This document shows positions 1 through 10,059 of a DNA stretch of 50,880 nt, piece by piece. The notes under the pieces were generated by a model. The model was not told where the DNA came from. It ran no database searches and saw only the letters and a program-made list of their open reading frames with translations. This DNA is from Trichomonas tenax (Eukaryota > Parabasalia > Trichomonadida > Trichomonadidae): assembly GCA_023091735.1 (NCBI GenBank), contig JALKBU010000295.1, forward strand, positions 1 to 50,880, in the 5' to 3' direction. Positions within the stretch are counted from its first letter, which is position 1, and the number at the start of each line of letters is the position of its first letter. The translations under genes and the position numbers were made by a program.

Positions 1-29
1 TAAAATTTTACATTATTACAGCTGCAAAT

Positions 30-275
30 TTAAATCCCATCAAATTCAATAACTTTCGTGTGTATAATCGCCCTCAAATCAATTAATGAATTAGTTGCAT
101 TTTTAGTTTTAAGCGTATAAGAGGTATTTGAATCAATAATACACATAAAAATATCATATGCTGCATAATAGCACATACATTTATGCTGGAAATCGTATAT
201 TTTTGGACGATTTGAAATGCAATCAATGATTTGATAGATATATAGACTGTGCCACATACACCACTGGATAGACAA
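30..275 (-). pseudogene. Possible fragment of a larger trichomonad protein gene
   Basis: This is an open stretch of 81 codons whose first codon is TTG; the first in-frame ATG comes several codons later. The text includes a RPKIYDF segment followed by a Cys/Tyr-rich stretch and DIFMCIIDS. This loosely recalls the N-terminal region of the large ankyrin-repeat families of trichomonads, but no ankyrin repeat is visible. No initiator TCA lies just upstream. It may be a relic or a chance ORF; I cannot assign a function. Confidence 0.2.
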
Positions 276-516
276 CTATCAATAAGTACATGAAAGTACT
301 TTCAAATCGAAAAAATATTGATCAGATAAAAAGTTATGAATGTCGCGGGACTACACCGCAGAAGGAAAAATACTGCCTGTACTTTACCATTTGTTTTAAT
401 AACAAAGTATAACGGATGTTGGATTCCACGTGCTTCATTATCTATAAATGATTGTCTTTCGGATTTACTTAAGCTCATTTATTTGTAAATAAAATCTAAA
501 GTTTTATCTTATTAAA

Positions 517-735
517 ATGTCAGATACAATTAACATCCAATCTCTCAGAGATGAAATTAAACAAGAAATTCTAAAGGAATTATCAAATGATCAATCAAAG
601 AAGATTAAACAGGATAAACCTAAAAGAAAGTGTACAGAAAAACAATTAGCTGCGTTAGCTGCTGGTAGACAAAAGAACCCAAGAATAAATAAGAAACAAT
701 CTAAAGAAGAAAATTCAGAAATTGGTTATGATTAA
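517..735 (+). CDS. Small basic protein, possibly from a Polinton/Maverick-type element
   Basis: A 72-residue, highly charged protein. Residues 1-25 are predicted helical and acidic/basic mixed. Residues 28-60 are Lys/Arg-rich and contain KRKCTEKQLAALAAGRQKN. A Lys/Arg-rich start followed by a 'TEKQLxxLxxGRxK' type helix is common in small DNA-associated proteins of viruses and Polintons; that resemblance is by eye only. The upstream region is very A/T-rich and, unlike host genes here, has no TCA initiator just before the ATG. An 18-bp perfect hairpin lies 166 bases downstream. It could be an isolated survivor of a mobile element. Membership in that element is an inference. Confidence 0.45.
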   Translation: MSDTINIQSLRDEIKQEILKELSNDQSKKIKQDKPKRKCTEKQLAALAAGRQKNPRINKKQSKEENSEIGYD

Positions 736-900
736 TTAATTAAGAAATATATTATTTTTAAGTTTAACTTCTGTAATCTCTCTGGGAAAGAATACTGATA
801 TGTATAACTTGAAATTTATTGGATAAAAAATATTGATTGTTTTAATTATTTTTTTTTTATTTTTGTTTGGAATTTATATTGGGAATTGAGTTGATAGGAG

Positions 901-945
901 AACATTTAGAAAACTTTGTCCTACGTCCAAAGTTTTCTAAATGTT
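901..945. repeat. Perfect 18-bp stem hairpin
   Basis: Bases 901-918 (AACATTTAGAAAACTTTG) are exactly reverse-complementary to 928-945, with a 9-base spacer. It sits downstream of the small basic ORF and just before another coding-looking remnant. Similar, shorter hairpins lie at the 3' ends of Polinton gene remnants near 28.7 and 30.65 kb, so a 3'-end or termination role is possible but unproven. Confidence 0.8.
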
Positions 946-950
946 TATAA

Positions 951-1127
951 CTAACTAATGCTGCTTATGTGGAGAAGCTGATGCAACAAGACGAAGCAAG
1001 ATTCGCAAAAGAAACGAAATCAGATAAAGCAAGAGCTGTCTATCGTGCAAAGAAACGAAGCAAAAGGAAGGAGAATGTTAAAGGAAGTGGAGAATATGGA
1101 AAAGGCTGGTTAAAACAAAATCATTAA
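951..1127 (+). pseudogene. Lys/Arg-rich ORF remnant without a normal start
   Basis: The frame is open from just after a TAA at 948-950 to the TAA at 1125-1127 (58 codons). It reads as a charged, helical sequence with KARAVYRAKKRSKRK and a C-terminal GSGEYGKGWLKQNH. The only in-frame ATG falls part-way through. The composition is coding-like (A-rich, many Lys/Arg/Glu codons) and unlike the flanking T-rich DNA. It is probably the 3' end of a lost gene; the function is unknown. Confidence 0.3.
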
Positions 1128-2432
1128 ATTTCATCTTTTTTATTTGATTTCATAAACTACATTGTATAACTTAATTTGACGTTAAAGAAGATGATTTCTT
1201 ATTTTAACGCTATAATTTCTTAATTTATCACTATGAATTTCGAGTATTTTTCTGAATTTTGTTGATAACGATAAATAACCGAAGATATACATAATGCAAG
1301 CCTTTATCTTGTCCATTGTATTGACTTCAGCCTTCAATTCTGAATGGTTATAAATTTGTAGTTTGAAATTTTGCCAAAAAAAAAAAACAATTTGTAGTTA
1401 TAAACGAACATTGGTGATATAATCTTGAAAGAGGTATGATGATTTCTGAGACAAGAATATTTAAAAGCCATATTTTTTACAAAATATCTAAAATTATCTC
1501 TCAATTAAAACAACATTTTGATAACTTTTATCGAAAATTATAATCTATTGGATGAATATAACACATGAATTTAATATCAAAGTCTAATATGCTTTATGAA
1601 CTAAGGCTTTGAGCGAATCCACTCATTAATTTAGTGCCACCCCCATTTTAAATAAAATTGAATAGTTGCCCGAGCCTAACATGTAAAGTGGAAAAATGAA
1701 AAATAATAAGGGGCGGAAAAACTATTCTGGTTGTTTAAGCTCATAGTGCAGTGGGATATCCATGGATATGTTACTTATGCTCATAAAAGATGCCTGTTTG
1801 ACTCAAGCGCGATGCATTTTTTCCCTTTTGTAACGTGGATCTTTTAAATGCTTTTGTACGGAAATACTGGAAGGGCGGGTGTAAGACCGAGGCGCTTGTA
1901 AAGCACCGAGCTATTGAGAGATACAACTGTGAATGCGCCGCAGAGAATGACCTGGAGAAATAGCGATTGCCTTCGCAACAACTTTTTTGGCTGAAAATCG
2001 GAGCGACTGATGACGATTCAATGGCGTAGCGGAACGCAGCGTAGCGAAGCCATTGATCGTCATCAGTTGCGGAGCAATTCGTAAAATAACTGGGGAAACG
2101 ATGGCAAAAACATGTCAAAATTTCAAAAGTTACATGTCAGATTTGCGCTTTTGTTAAGGACTCAATCTTTAACAGCCACTGATCTGCACAACAAAATGAA
2201 GCTGAGTTTCACTGATACACATCCGAGTGCGTATATTTGCTAATGTTGTGACGAATTTATTTTTTTCGAATATTAAATGCAGATTAATTATTTGTACTTA
2301 AAGGAATTCAAATTTCCGATGATTGTGACATTATCTACTGTGATATATTGTGTTTTTTGGGTCAAATTCGAAATAATATTATCCAGAATTAGAAAAGAGG
2401 AGTAAGTGAAGGCATTGGTAAAATGTTTTTAT
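1128..2432. other. Intergenic region with a G+C-richer patch
   Basis: No convincing gene is visible. Bases about 1128-1610 are plain A+T-rich DNA. Bases about 1620-2160 are clearly richer in G+C, contain several GCG/CGC words and no sensible ORF, and end near a TTACATGTCAGA motif (2130-2141) that recurs elsewhere. This looks like an interspersed repeat or decayed element, not host spacer. Confidence 0.4.
2008..2065. repeat. Imperfect inverted repeat in the G+C-rich patch
   Basis: The arm beginning TGATGACGATTCAATGGC at 2008 is matched by the reverse complement ending at 2065, with one extra T in the left arm. The loop holds two TAGCG repeats. A strong hairpin is possible. Confidence 0.7.
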
Positions 2433-3389
2433 TTAAGCCGTTTCGCCGCTTCCACTATCCTTGGAATCTTTCTGCCTGAATACGAAGAACCAGACAAGAA
2501 CACAAACGATGGCGATGACAACAATAACAGCGATGACAATGCCGGCAATCATTCCAGCGTTGGATTTCTTTTCTGCTGGTGGATCAGATTGGGATTTGAA
2601 TGTCTGAGAATCAGCGTTGTACTCGAAGACACCAGTTCCTGGAACCTTGCCGAAAACCTTTGGAACCATTTTCATGAATTCATCCTCCATATTTTCACTA
2701 TCATCTGAAGCAGATTTGGCCATTATCTGGAACTTGACATTACCAGAGAACTTTGTGTCATTTTCAGCAATGTTAGTGAAGAAAATCTGTTCATTACCTC
2801 CATCAAGAAACTCTTTTTCAGCTTCAACCTCTTTATCGAATGCCGATTCCTCAGAAGTTAAGGCGACAACATTTCCTGACTTTGCTATTGTGCGTGTGAA
2901 GTTGCCCAAGTATCCTGCAACAATCTGATAGTAGTCAAAGTTCTTAAAATCGCCGGTCATATCTATGTCGAGGTGGGCAGGCTTGTTGCTGAAGAACATA
3001 TACAGTTCCTTAGCAAGAATAGTGTCATTTCTAAAAAAGATTCCACAATCAAATTCATAGAAAAAAGCAAGGCATGGCTTGTCAGAATCGCACTTAAGGT
3101 ATGTCAATGGGTGTTTGTCATAGACTAAGGAAAATCCACTATAGCTTGTGGCATCAGTTGTCCAGCTGTCGCCTTTCTTGAATCTGACATCAGCCTTAAT
3201 GTTGGACAGTGTGCTGAAAACAAAGCACTTGTCCGTGCATGTGTGGTTGCCTGGAGTCAACTGGATCACAGGATCATCTGGATGAGGGTATTCGCACTTC
3301 ATTGTCTCATGAAGGAACTCTGCAGCTTTCATTTGCTCTATTTCTTCAGCGCTTTCGCAGCGAACAAGCGATGATAAGAAGAGAAACAT
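2433..3389 (-). CDS. Type I membrane surface protein, unknown family
   Basis: A 318-residue protein with a short hydrophobic N-terminus (FLFLSSLV, residues 2-9) that could be a signal peptide cut near Cys11/Glu12. A luminal or extracellular domain of about 260 residues follows, with several Cys and several N-x-S/T sites. A strong single membrane helix (about residues 280-306, IAGIVIAVIVVIAIVCVLVWFF) precedes a short Ser/Lys/Asp tail ending GSGETA. This is the layout of a single-pass surface or secretory-pathway protein. The ATG at 3387-3389 is the first in frame, and a TCATT initiator lies at 3397-3401. I do not recognise the ectodomain. The signal peptide is short, so it could instead be a signal anchor. 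Confidence 0.8.
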   Translation of the reverse strand: MFLFLSSLVRCESAEEIEQMKAAEFLHETMKCEYPHPDDPVIQLTPGNHTCTDKCFVFSTLSNIKADVRFKKGDSWTTDATSYSGFSLVYDKHPLTYLKCDSDKPCLAFFYEFDCGIFFRNDTILAKELYMFFSNKPAHLDIDMTGDFKNFDYYQIVAGYLGNFTRTIAKSGNVVALTSEESAFDKEVEAEKEFLDGGNEQIFFTNIAENDTKFSGNVKFQIMAKSASDDSENMEDEFMKMVPKVFGKVPGTGVFEYNADSQTFKSQSDPPAEKKSNAGMIAGIVIAVIVVIAIVCVLVWFFVFRQKDSKDSGSGETA

Positions 3390-3396
3390 AACAAAA

Positions 3397-3401
3397 AATG
3401 A
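3397..3401 (-). promoter_or_regulatory. Initiator-like TCATT
   Basis: TCATT on the minus strand, with the A about ten bases upstream of the ATG. It matches the trichomonad initiator form TCA+1-Py-(T/A) and the usual very short 5' leader. Confidence 0.5.
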
Positions 3402-5739
3402 AGTGATAAAAATTGAGAAAAGTATATTTTATTTTGGCTTGGTATATGGTGCAGATTAAAATTATAATGATTTTGGAAGTTATTCATTTCCCCTTTTTGA
3501 ATGCAAAATTATCGCTGATCTTCAGTTTTGTAATAATTTTCAACCAGTATCAATAATACACATAAGGGGTAAAAAAATTAAACGAGTACAACGATAAATT
3601 TCTATTCAATTTATATCAATTTTTGTCTCAATAAGAAATTAATGATTTTTGAAGCATATCTGACTTATAAATATTTTTAAAGAATAAAAATTTTCTGTAA
3701 TCAGTTTTTTCTTCCAACAAATATCTAGTGATTATCTTAAAAATCATGCATAGATATATCCACAGATATCATATATTCACTCAAATTGGGGATACAACTT
3801 TGGAAGAAAATTCACTTTTTAATACAAAATCTGTTTTTGCAACCAGTAACGGAATGTTTACGTAAAATTATTAACAAATTGCATGTAATAATAGGCATAG
3901 GGCCTAAACATTATACTTAAGATGTTTTTTTTTTTAATTTTTAAATGAGTTTAACCGTTATTTGCTTTCAATCGACCGGAAGATATTGAGAGGTGGGAAG
4001 CTAATTTGTTCCAAAATCAAAATTGAATATCAAAAGAAGATAATAATATATATTTCTGAAGGAAAGTGTGGGGTATGATAATGTGCCACGAAAAAGTGAC
4101 ATGCTTACATATCAGATTTGACTATTTCTGACATGTAAACATCGGAATGCAGATTGGGAGCAAATGTGTGAATTCAATGAGCTTAGTATGACAATTTTCA
4201 ATGACCAACTTTCGATATTTGCTACTATTTTTAATGTAGATTAAAATGTATTTTGTGTAGAACTAAATAATTTGAATACAGGGGGTTCAATAATAAGAGC
4301 CTAGTGCCTCAATTTGAATACGCTTCTTAAAATCTATACGTTAAGTGTCTGACCTGTCATCCCCATTGTCTTGAACAATGTCTAGTTTTGAAAATTTACT
4401 TTTTTATGTGTCTTTTGTAATTTTGAACTAAAAAATCAATGAATTTCGATTTTAATACGGCATAAAATGATTTATAATAGATACAGAATCGTATTATTGA
4501 AGAAAACGACATTCGAAAAATTGTGTGTGTCTGTGTAAACTCCCGACACAGTTCAAAAATTCAATTTGTCTGTTCATTGTGTCCGATACTCACAAAAATT
4601 TGCTTTACAAAGACACATTCATTTTTGCCCTTTTAAGGGATAAAACAAAAAAATGGGATAGGCCTCCGCCCACACCCGAATTTAATGGCGATGTTCGTGC
4701 CAGGCTGTTTTTGATGGGTCGAGAATTTATTTAGAATTTTGGAAATTTTGGTCCAGGCGGTATTCAACAATAAAAATATCAATGAGCGTGCATTATTTTA
4801 CATGCAAATATGAATATTGTGTGATTGGCTTATCCACATTTTATATTTCATTTTGAAGGTCGTCAATTTGACACGTAATCATGATATTTCTGATATCATG
4901 ATATATAGAGATATATGTGTGTCTAGACACATGTGTCTAACAGGCGTGAAAATCTATGGAAAATGAGAAGAGTAAATTTGAAGCAGAGTGCTTCAAAATA
5001 ATTGAAAGAGTTTTCCTAAAATAGTACTATATGTATGATGTAGATCAATATTCTCTAATTTTTTGATGTATTCTCAATTATTTGAGAGGAAAAACACTAA
5101 AAGTGAAATAATGACGATAAAGCATTGGCAGCTTAAACTAATAGTTTTAATAGCCCATTATAATCTGCCAGAAAGCTTTTGCGTTAATCCAGTTTTGAAA
5201 GATCTGGGTGTCTAGACACTATTGTCGCCGAAGGCTTATTTTCATGGAAAACGACATGCTTAGACAAATGCATTATAAGACACTACATATTAAACAGAAC
5301 CAATCCTGAAATAAGTGCAAATGATAAGTTTCGTCTAAAATACAGTGACAGGATGAAATCTAGTGTTGATATGAAATGATATCATTCATTTGCACTTTTC
5401 AATCACTAAAAATTACATCATGAAATCCTCAAAAATAACTTTTAAAACACAAAATAGAAGTACATAAAGCAATACTATACATTGATGCAACCAAATTGTC
5501 CATAGATCTTTGTGAGTGAGTAAAAAATGATGAAAATGGCATCATCGAGAAACTTCTCTTAAAAATAAGTTTAAACCAAAATTCTTTTATAAACAGATAG
5601 AGAATCAAAAGGAATATCTATCTTTAAAATAAATAGATTTCTAAAAATTATAGAGGGTCTAAATCTATCACAAAAATTGAATTCGATGATTGCTCCCCCA
5701 AATTTTTGAATCCTTTTTTCGTCAATAATATTAGACTCG
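3402..5739. other. Gene-free A+T-rich intergenic region
   Basis: No ORF here has a plausible protein composition. The region holds a TTACATGTCAGA motif on the minus strand (4127-4138), a 25-base hairpin (4878-4902, 10-bp arms) and two identical 12-base palindromes (4919-4930 and 5208-5219). Otherwise nothing is recognised. Confidence 0.5.
4878..4902. repeat. Small hairpin, 10-bp arms
   Basis: ATCATGATAT at 4878-4887 pairs with ATATCATGAT at 4893-4902 around a 5-base loop. It lies close to the first of two GTGTCTAGACAC palindromes. Confidence 0.6.
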
Positions 5740-6471
5740 ATGAATGTTCCTTTAGCCTCTTTCAACAGAGGTTTTTACCAAAGGGCCGCAAACAGATGGG
5801 GAGATTCCGACAAAGACTCGCCTTCTTGGACACTAGTTTCGCTCATTTTGCGCCCGGAATCAGTTTTTCGCCACATCACGACACATAAGCACGAAACGGG
5901 CTTTTGGCCACGTGGAAGTGTGAAATTTATGTTCGGCGAGATCGGACTCATCTGTTTGTCCACACTTTGGTGGGCAATTCTCGGAGTTATTCCATTTTCG
6001 ATCAAAACACTAATCGCTGGCAATATCATATACGTCGTAGTGGATTTCATCATCGGCGGATGCATCGTCGCTACGATTTTTTGGTTTTGCTTAAATAAAT
6101 GGATGATCGTCCAACATTCGTATAGAGAAACAAAACAAGATGTCGACTGGAAATATTGCGTCGATGCATTTCATAACGGCGTCGTTGCAATCATTTGGGA
6201 CTTCTTATTCATATTTCCAATTATAAATCTCATCGTTATGATTTTGAAATCACCAATGCTCGATTACATTGTTCCTAATACTACGCTTTTCGTTGCTACT
6301 TGCCACGGAATCTATATTTTCATAAGATCACTCAGTGTTCTTCCTTTCATCAAAAAATTGGAACCACTGTACTTCATGATACCAATAGTTCTGTTATATA
6401 TTATCTCTCTTGCGTGCAAATTGCAATTCGGAAAGATGTGGATATCCTTCCATTTTGCTGTTGATTGCTAA
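5740..6471 (+). CDS. UNC50: UNC-50 family Golgi membrane protein
   Basis: A 243-residue multi-pass protein that follows the UNC-50 pattern along its length. An N-terminal soluble stretch with 'LRPESVFRHITTHKH' corresponds to the 'SPQRVYRNFHYRKQT' region of animal UNC-50. Helices at about 65-90 and 92-115 follow, then a DVDWKYCVDAFHNG segment matching the conserved 'DVEWGYAFDVHLNA'. Three more helices include VPNTTLFVATCHGIYIF and LSVLPFIKKLEPL. UNC-50 proteins sit in the Golgi and help in trafficking of membrane cargo and recruitment of a GEF. The length is normal (about 240-260). The ATG at 5740 is the first in frame after a TGA. No TCAYW initiator is obvious immediately upstream. Confidence 0.88.
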   Translation: MNVPLASFNRGFYQRAANRWGDSDKDSPSWTLVSLILRPESVFRHITTHKHETGFWPRGSVKFMFGEIGLICLSTLWWAILGVIPFSIKTLIAGNIIYVVVDFIIGGCIVATIFWFCLNKWMIVQHSYRETKQDVDWKYCVDAFHNGVVAIIWDFLFIFPIINLIVMILKSPMLDYIVPNTTLFVATCHGIYIFIRSLSVLPFIKKLEPLYFMIPIVLLYIISLACKLQFGKMWISFHFAVDC

Positions 6472-6932
6472 TTCTATTCTGTATGTACTGTTAAATAAAC
6501 GTTATATTTTGTTTAATAAATCAATTCATATCATCAACTCTCTCCATCATATGGAATGAGAAAAAAATAATCATGAATAATTGTGCAATTTTCCAATAGA
6601 TTATAAAAGATCATAGACATTCTCATAATCTATACAGTAAGTTAGCTTTAAATCTTTGCTTGACGATCCCAAGCATGAAAATCGAGTTAGTAAATTATCT
6701 ATAAATGAAAATCATTGTATCTTCTTTCCAAGTTGTGTACAATGCTCCAAATACATATAAACATACAGCAGGAGAGTTTAAATTTGTGCAGCTATCTCTG
6801 ATATTGAAGTAACTTCATATTTCCTTGATAAAAGGAATGATTTCGATGATCATCATTGAGTTGATCTATTCCAAGTTGTTAAATTATCACGAAAATGTGC
6901 TAAAATTGTTTTTGTTTGTTTTGGTCTATTTT
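6472..6932. other. Intergenic, nothing recognised
   Basis: A+T-rich spacer between two same-strand genes. I see no ORF, RNA gene or clear repeat. Confidence 0.5.
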
Positions 6933-6937
6933 TCATA
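6933..6937 (+). promoter_or_regulatory. Initiator-like TCATA
   Basis: TCATA with the A six bases before the ATG at 6941. It fits the trichomonad initiator and supports this start. Confidence 0.5.
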
Positions 6938-6940
6938 TTT

Positions 6941-8224
6941 ATGTTAAGCGATCTAACAATCGATGTCGAGATTGAAGATCCGCTTGAAGACTTTTCCACG
7001 TACGCGTACTGCTTCACGAGCATATCGACGTACATCTTCTCTGTCCTTTTCGTTGTCTCTGTTATCGTTTTTGGATTTCGAAATACAATAGAAGTTAAAG
7101 AAAAGACAGAATTCATACCGATAGCAGTCAAAAATAAGGATATACAGGAACTTGTGCATGTTAATTTTACAAATCTACACAACAAAATCGATTTTTTAAA
7201 TGTTTCATTTCGATTTGTTCGTTCTTATTCAGAAAATAAGTCATCATCGTTTTTCCAAGTTAGTGCTTTCTCAAATTTCTTGGATTCTCACGGAAAACAA
7301 ATTAAAAATATCACTTATCAACCAAATAATTTTAACGACTCGTTTAAAGCAGCCTCTTCATTATCGAGAATACATTCATTATTCAATATAGAGACCAATG
7401 ACTGTGCACAAATCAACATAGAACTTCAATATTTATATACGTTATTAGCTACACAAGGAATTCAGATTATTTACCAATACGGAACAAGAGAAATGAAGAA
7501 TAATGTTAAAAATATTGGCACATTGATTACAGGACTTGGCTGGTTTTTGATTCTTTATTATATTTATTCATTCGTTCAGTCATCGAAGAACACATTTACA
7601 AATAGATACTTCCTGATATTGTCCATTTCAATATTACTGATTTCGAACCCTTTTTCGTTAATAATTTCTAAATCGAATTTGAATAACATTCTCTCATTGT
7701 TATTCGAAACAATATATATGCTTTTAATTAGATACTACATTATCTCATTATGTGCACACTTCTCTATCACAAAAACCACACTAAAACAATTGATTGTTAA
7801 AATCATCGGCGTTTTCTGCATCTTGCTATCCATTTCAGACTTCCTTTCTGGCATTTCAGCGCGTAGGACTTTGTTCCTTTCAGAGATAAAGAAATCGAAA
7901 GCGTTGGAGTTTATAGACAAAATTAATGTTTTTCTAACCTTTGTTTATTGCCTCATATACTTTGTACTCATAATTATAGGCCTAGTCAAATCTGGTACAA
8001 TACAAAACATTTCTCCATTCCTTATAACGAGTTTAATAATAACTATTTATTCAAGAGTCTTTGCTTTGTTCAATTCTAAGGTACAAAACCCTATGATACC
8101 ATCACTAGTTTATATCCTGACGCACGTTTCGTTCGGTGCTGTTTTCATTTTATCACATAATCCAAATATCTTAACTGAATCGAAATATCAACAACCCGAA
8201 ATCGCCGGGTATGAGATGTTCTAA
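6941..8224 (+). CDS. Multi-pass membrane protein, Wntless/TMEM181-like topology
   Basis: A 427-residue protein. A short acidic cytosolic N-terminus precedes one membrane helix (about 27-47). A luminal domain of about 140 residues follows, with a few N-glycosylation sites and a pair of Cys-containing strands. Seven further hydrophobic helices (about 190-410) end in a short tail, PEIAGYEMF. One helix, then a luminal domain, then a seven-helix bundle is the layout of the Wntless/TMEM181 and GOST-type trafficking chaperones. The stretch NRYFLILSISILLISNPFSLII resembles their 'LLxLLLxxNPL' helix. I recognise no strict signature, so the family call is tentative. The last residues could be a sorting signal. 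TCATA sits just upstream of the ATG. Confidence 0.6.
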   Translation: MLSDLTIDVEIEDPLEDFSTYAYCFTSISTYIFSVLFVVSVIVFGFRNTIEVKEKTEFIPIAVKNKDIQELVHVNFTNLHNKIDFLNVSFRFVRSYSENKSSSFFQVSAFSNFLDSHGKQIKNITYQPNNFNDSFKAASSLSRIHSLFNIETNDCAQINIELQYLYTLLATQGIQIIYQYGTREMKNNVKNIGTLITGLGWFLILYYIYSFVQSSKNTFTNRYFLILSISILLISNPFSLIISKSNLNNILSLLFETIYMLLIRYYIISLCAHFSITKTTLKQLIVKIIGVFCILLSISDFLSGISARRTLFLSEIKKSKALEFIDKINVFLTFVYCLIYFVLIIIGLVKSGTIQNISPFLITSLIITIYSRVFALFNSKVQNPMIPSLVYILTHVSFGAVFILSHNPNILTESKYQQPEIAGYEMF

Positions 8225-8677
8225 TTTTTTTGTTTGTTATATAGTAAATGTTTATATTTTGTGCAAAAAATGCCTGTCATTTTGTGAAAATTTTCACGGG
8301 AAACAAAAAGTGAACATTCACAAAAATCTAATGAACAAAATACCTCAAAAACAATATAAATATACAGATAACTAATACTATATTTAATTTATCAATGTAT
8401 TAATTCAAAATATTTGCGATCAGAAGAAAAATGGTGCACTTTTTGAAGCAATCATAAATATTTAACGAAAACATATATAAACAGTATTAAAACATCATTA
8501 GCAATCGTTTTGTAACAATTTTTGAGGAACTTAGATGTTCTAAATTTAAAACACCCGAAGTAAGGTGAGGGGGTTAGGTGGCTTTTTTGTAACTCTAGAT
8601 ATAGAGGATGTACAACATATATTTATATTGTAATTCCGGACAATTATTTTTTTAAGTTTATTTTTAAAATAATATAT
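8225..8677. other. Intergenic, with the probable edge of inserted DNA
   Basis: A+T-rich spacer with a short G-rich run near 8560-8580 (AGGTGAGGGGGTTAGG). The breakpoint that removed the start of the downstream C2 gene must lie between this spacer and 8953. I could not find a clear terminal repeat marking it. Confidence 0.35.
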
Positions 8678-8953
8678 ATGGCGATCGTTTCACCTGAGCT
8701 TATGGAAAAATGGGGTATTGATTTATTAAAAGTTGATGAATTTTCAATTAAAACAAATAAAAACGTCAGAAATATTGAATCAAAAACTGATAAAATTGAA
8801 GATTTAACACCTATTAAAACAGGTCGTGGTCTAAATCCTGAATGGATTAAAGAACAATTTAAAAATGAAGGTTGTGAATTAATAAATGAATATAAAGGAT
8901 GTGAAAGTGACCTTATTTATGGATATAAAGGAAAAATTACGTGGTGTAGATAG
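8678..8953 (+). CDS. Short module fragment of mobile-element or viral type, fused upstream of a C2 gene
   Basis: A 91-residue ORF. Its C-terminal half reads FKNEGCELINEYKGCESDLIYGYKGK, which recalls the short 'F..nGceLleeYkn....i.Y.C.cG' modules found near homing-endonuclease-like genes in phages and giant viruses. The Cys knuckle expected next is missing, so the module is cut short. The TAG at 8951-8953 is followed in the same frame by the C2 domain of the next gene, with no spacer. Upstream DNA is extremely A/T-rich, as in front of the Polinton remnants. This is probably an inserted fragment. The protein is unlikely to work as the original did, and the family match is by eye only. Confidence 0.4.
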   Translation: MAIVSPELMEKWGIDLLKVDEFSIKTNKNVRNIESKTDKIEDLTPIKTGRGLNPEWIKEQFKNEGCELINEYKGCESDLIYGYKGKITWCR

Positions 8954-9697
8954 ATACAGGCGACGGACATCCCGAAGATGGGTTTTCTATCGAAAACAGA
9001 TCCGTATCTGGTCATGAAGATCTCGAGCGATCCAGCGGAATTTAGGACGAAATATTGCGACGATACTTTGGCGCCTGTGTGGAATCAAAGGTTTGATTTC
9101 AACATAATTAACCAAAATACAGACTATCTCATTATACAGCTCAAAGATTGGAACACTGTTGACCAGCATAAAATCATATCACGCATAGAAATACCTCTGA
9201 GAACAATTCCGGTAGGTAAGACTAACGATATGTGGTTAGACATGATTCCATGCATTGATAAACCAAAGGGTGGAAAAATAAGATTGCTGATTGAAATTAC
9301 TGATGGTCAAAACCATAGACCTCCGCCACAGAGGCCACCACCTCAAATGCAGCAACCACAGCCACATTTTGCTGCTCCTCCATTCAGGCCTCCACCGATG
9401 CAATTCGGACCTCCACAGCCACAGCCGCAGATGCCGTTTTACGGTTATTCACCTCAGTGGCAAGGTTTTGAACTACATCCACCAATGGGACCTCACGGTT
9501 TTGGAATGCCGCCTCATATGGGCCCTATGCCACCAATGTATCTACCTATGATGCCTCCTTCGCCTCAACCGGGACCACCGATGGGAGCTCCTTTTGTCAG
9601 ACCTGTGCCAAATCCATTCGCAGCGCCGCCGTCACCATAACCTGAGATTCCACAGAAGAATCAAGCGTGGTTTGGATACCAGTCACCATATAATTAA
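8954..9697 (+). pseudogene. C2-domain, proline-rich protein; 5' truncated with a premature stop
   Basis: Reading from 8954 gives the first C2 strand-loop (IQATDIPKMGFLSKTDPYLVM), clearly the 'xAxDLPxMDxxGKSDPY' motif, and then the rest of a Ca2+/phospholipid-binding C2 domain to about 9290. A long Pro/Gln/Met-rich tail follows. The usual start, a Met plus the first beta-strand, is missing: the frame runs straight into a TAG at 8951-8953 and a foreign ORF. The first ATG (8978) would begin inside loop 1. At 9638-9640 a TAA interrupts the tail, but the frame continues sensibly (PEIPQKNQAWFGYQSPYN) to a TAA at 9695-9697. The gene therefore has two lesions. A shortened product from 8978 to 9640 (220 aa) cannot be excluded. 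Confidence 0.75.
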
Positions 9698-10059
9698 TTT
9701 CTTTTGTTTGTTTGTAAATTGTTTGTATATTATCGAATTTAATTTAATTTTATTTTCTAAATTAAATATCTATATTATAATTTGGAAATTTGAGTTCTTC
9801 GCGTATTGATTTATAGTTTCGAAATAGGATAGAGCTTGGTAATGTATTAAAAAATATATGAAAAATATGATATTAGATTATAAATTATCCGGCATTAACT
9901 ATAAAATATATTTATAAAAACAGCATTAATCCCACACGAGGTCAATCAAAAGATTAAAATTGCAAAAAAAATAATAATAACAAAATAATATAAAATTGAC
10001 ATGAAAACAATCCAATCTAGAACTTGCTGTATAAGATATCATATACAGGATTTGTTAAA
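9698..10059. other. Intergenic, nothing recognised
   Basis: A+T-rich spacer with several A-runs. No ORF or RNA gene is visible. Confidence 0.5.

Noticed and set aside
4525..4734. 69-codon open frame on the plus strand
   Set aside because: No domain look; isolated in spacer.
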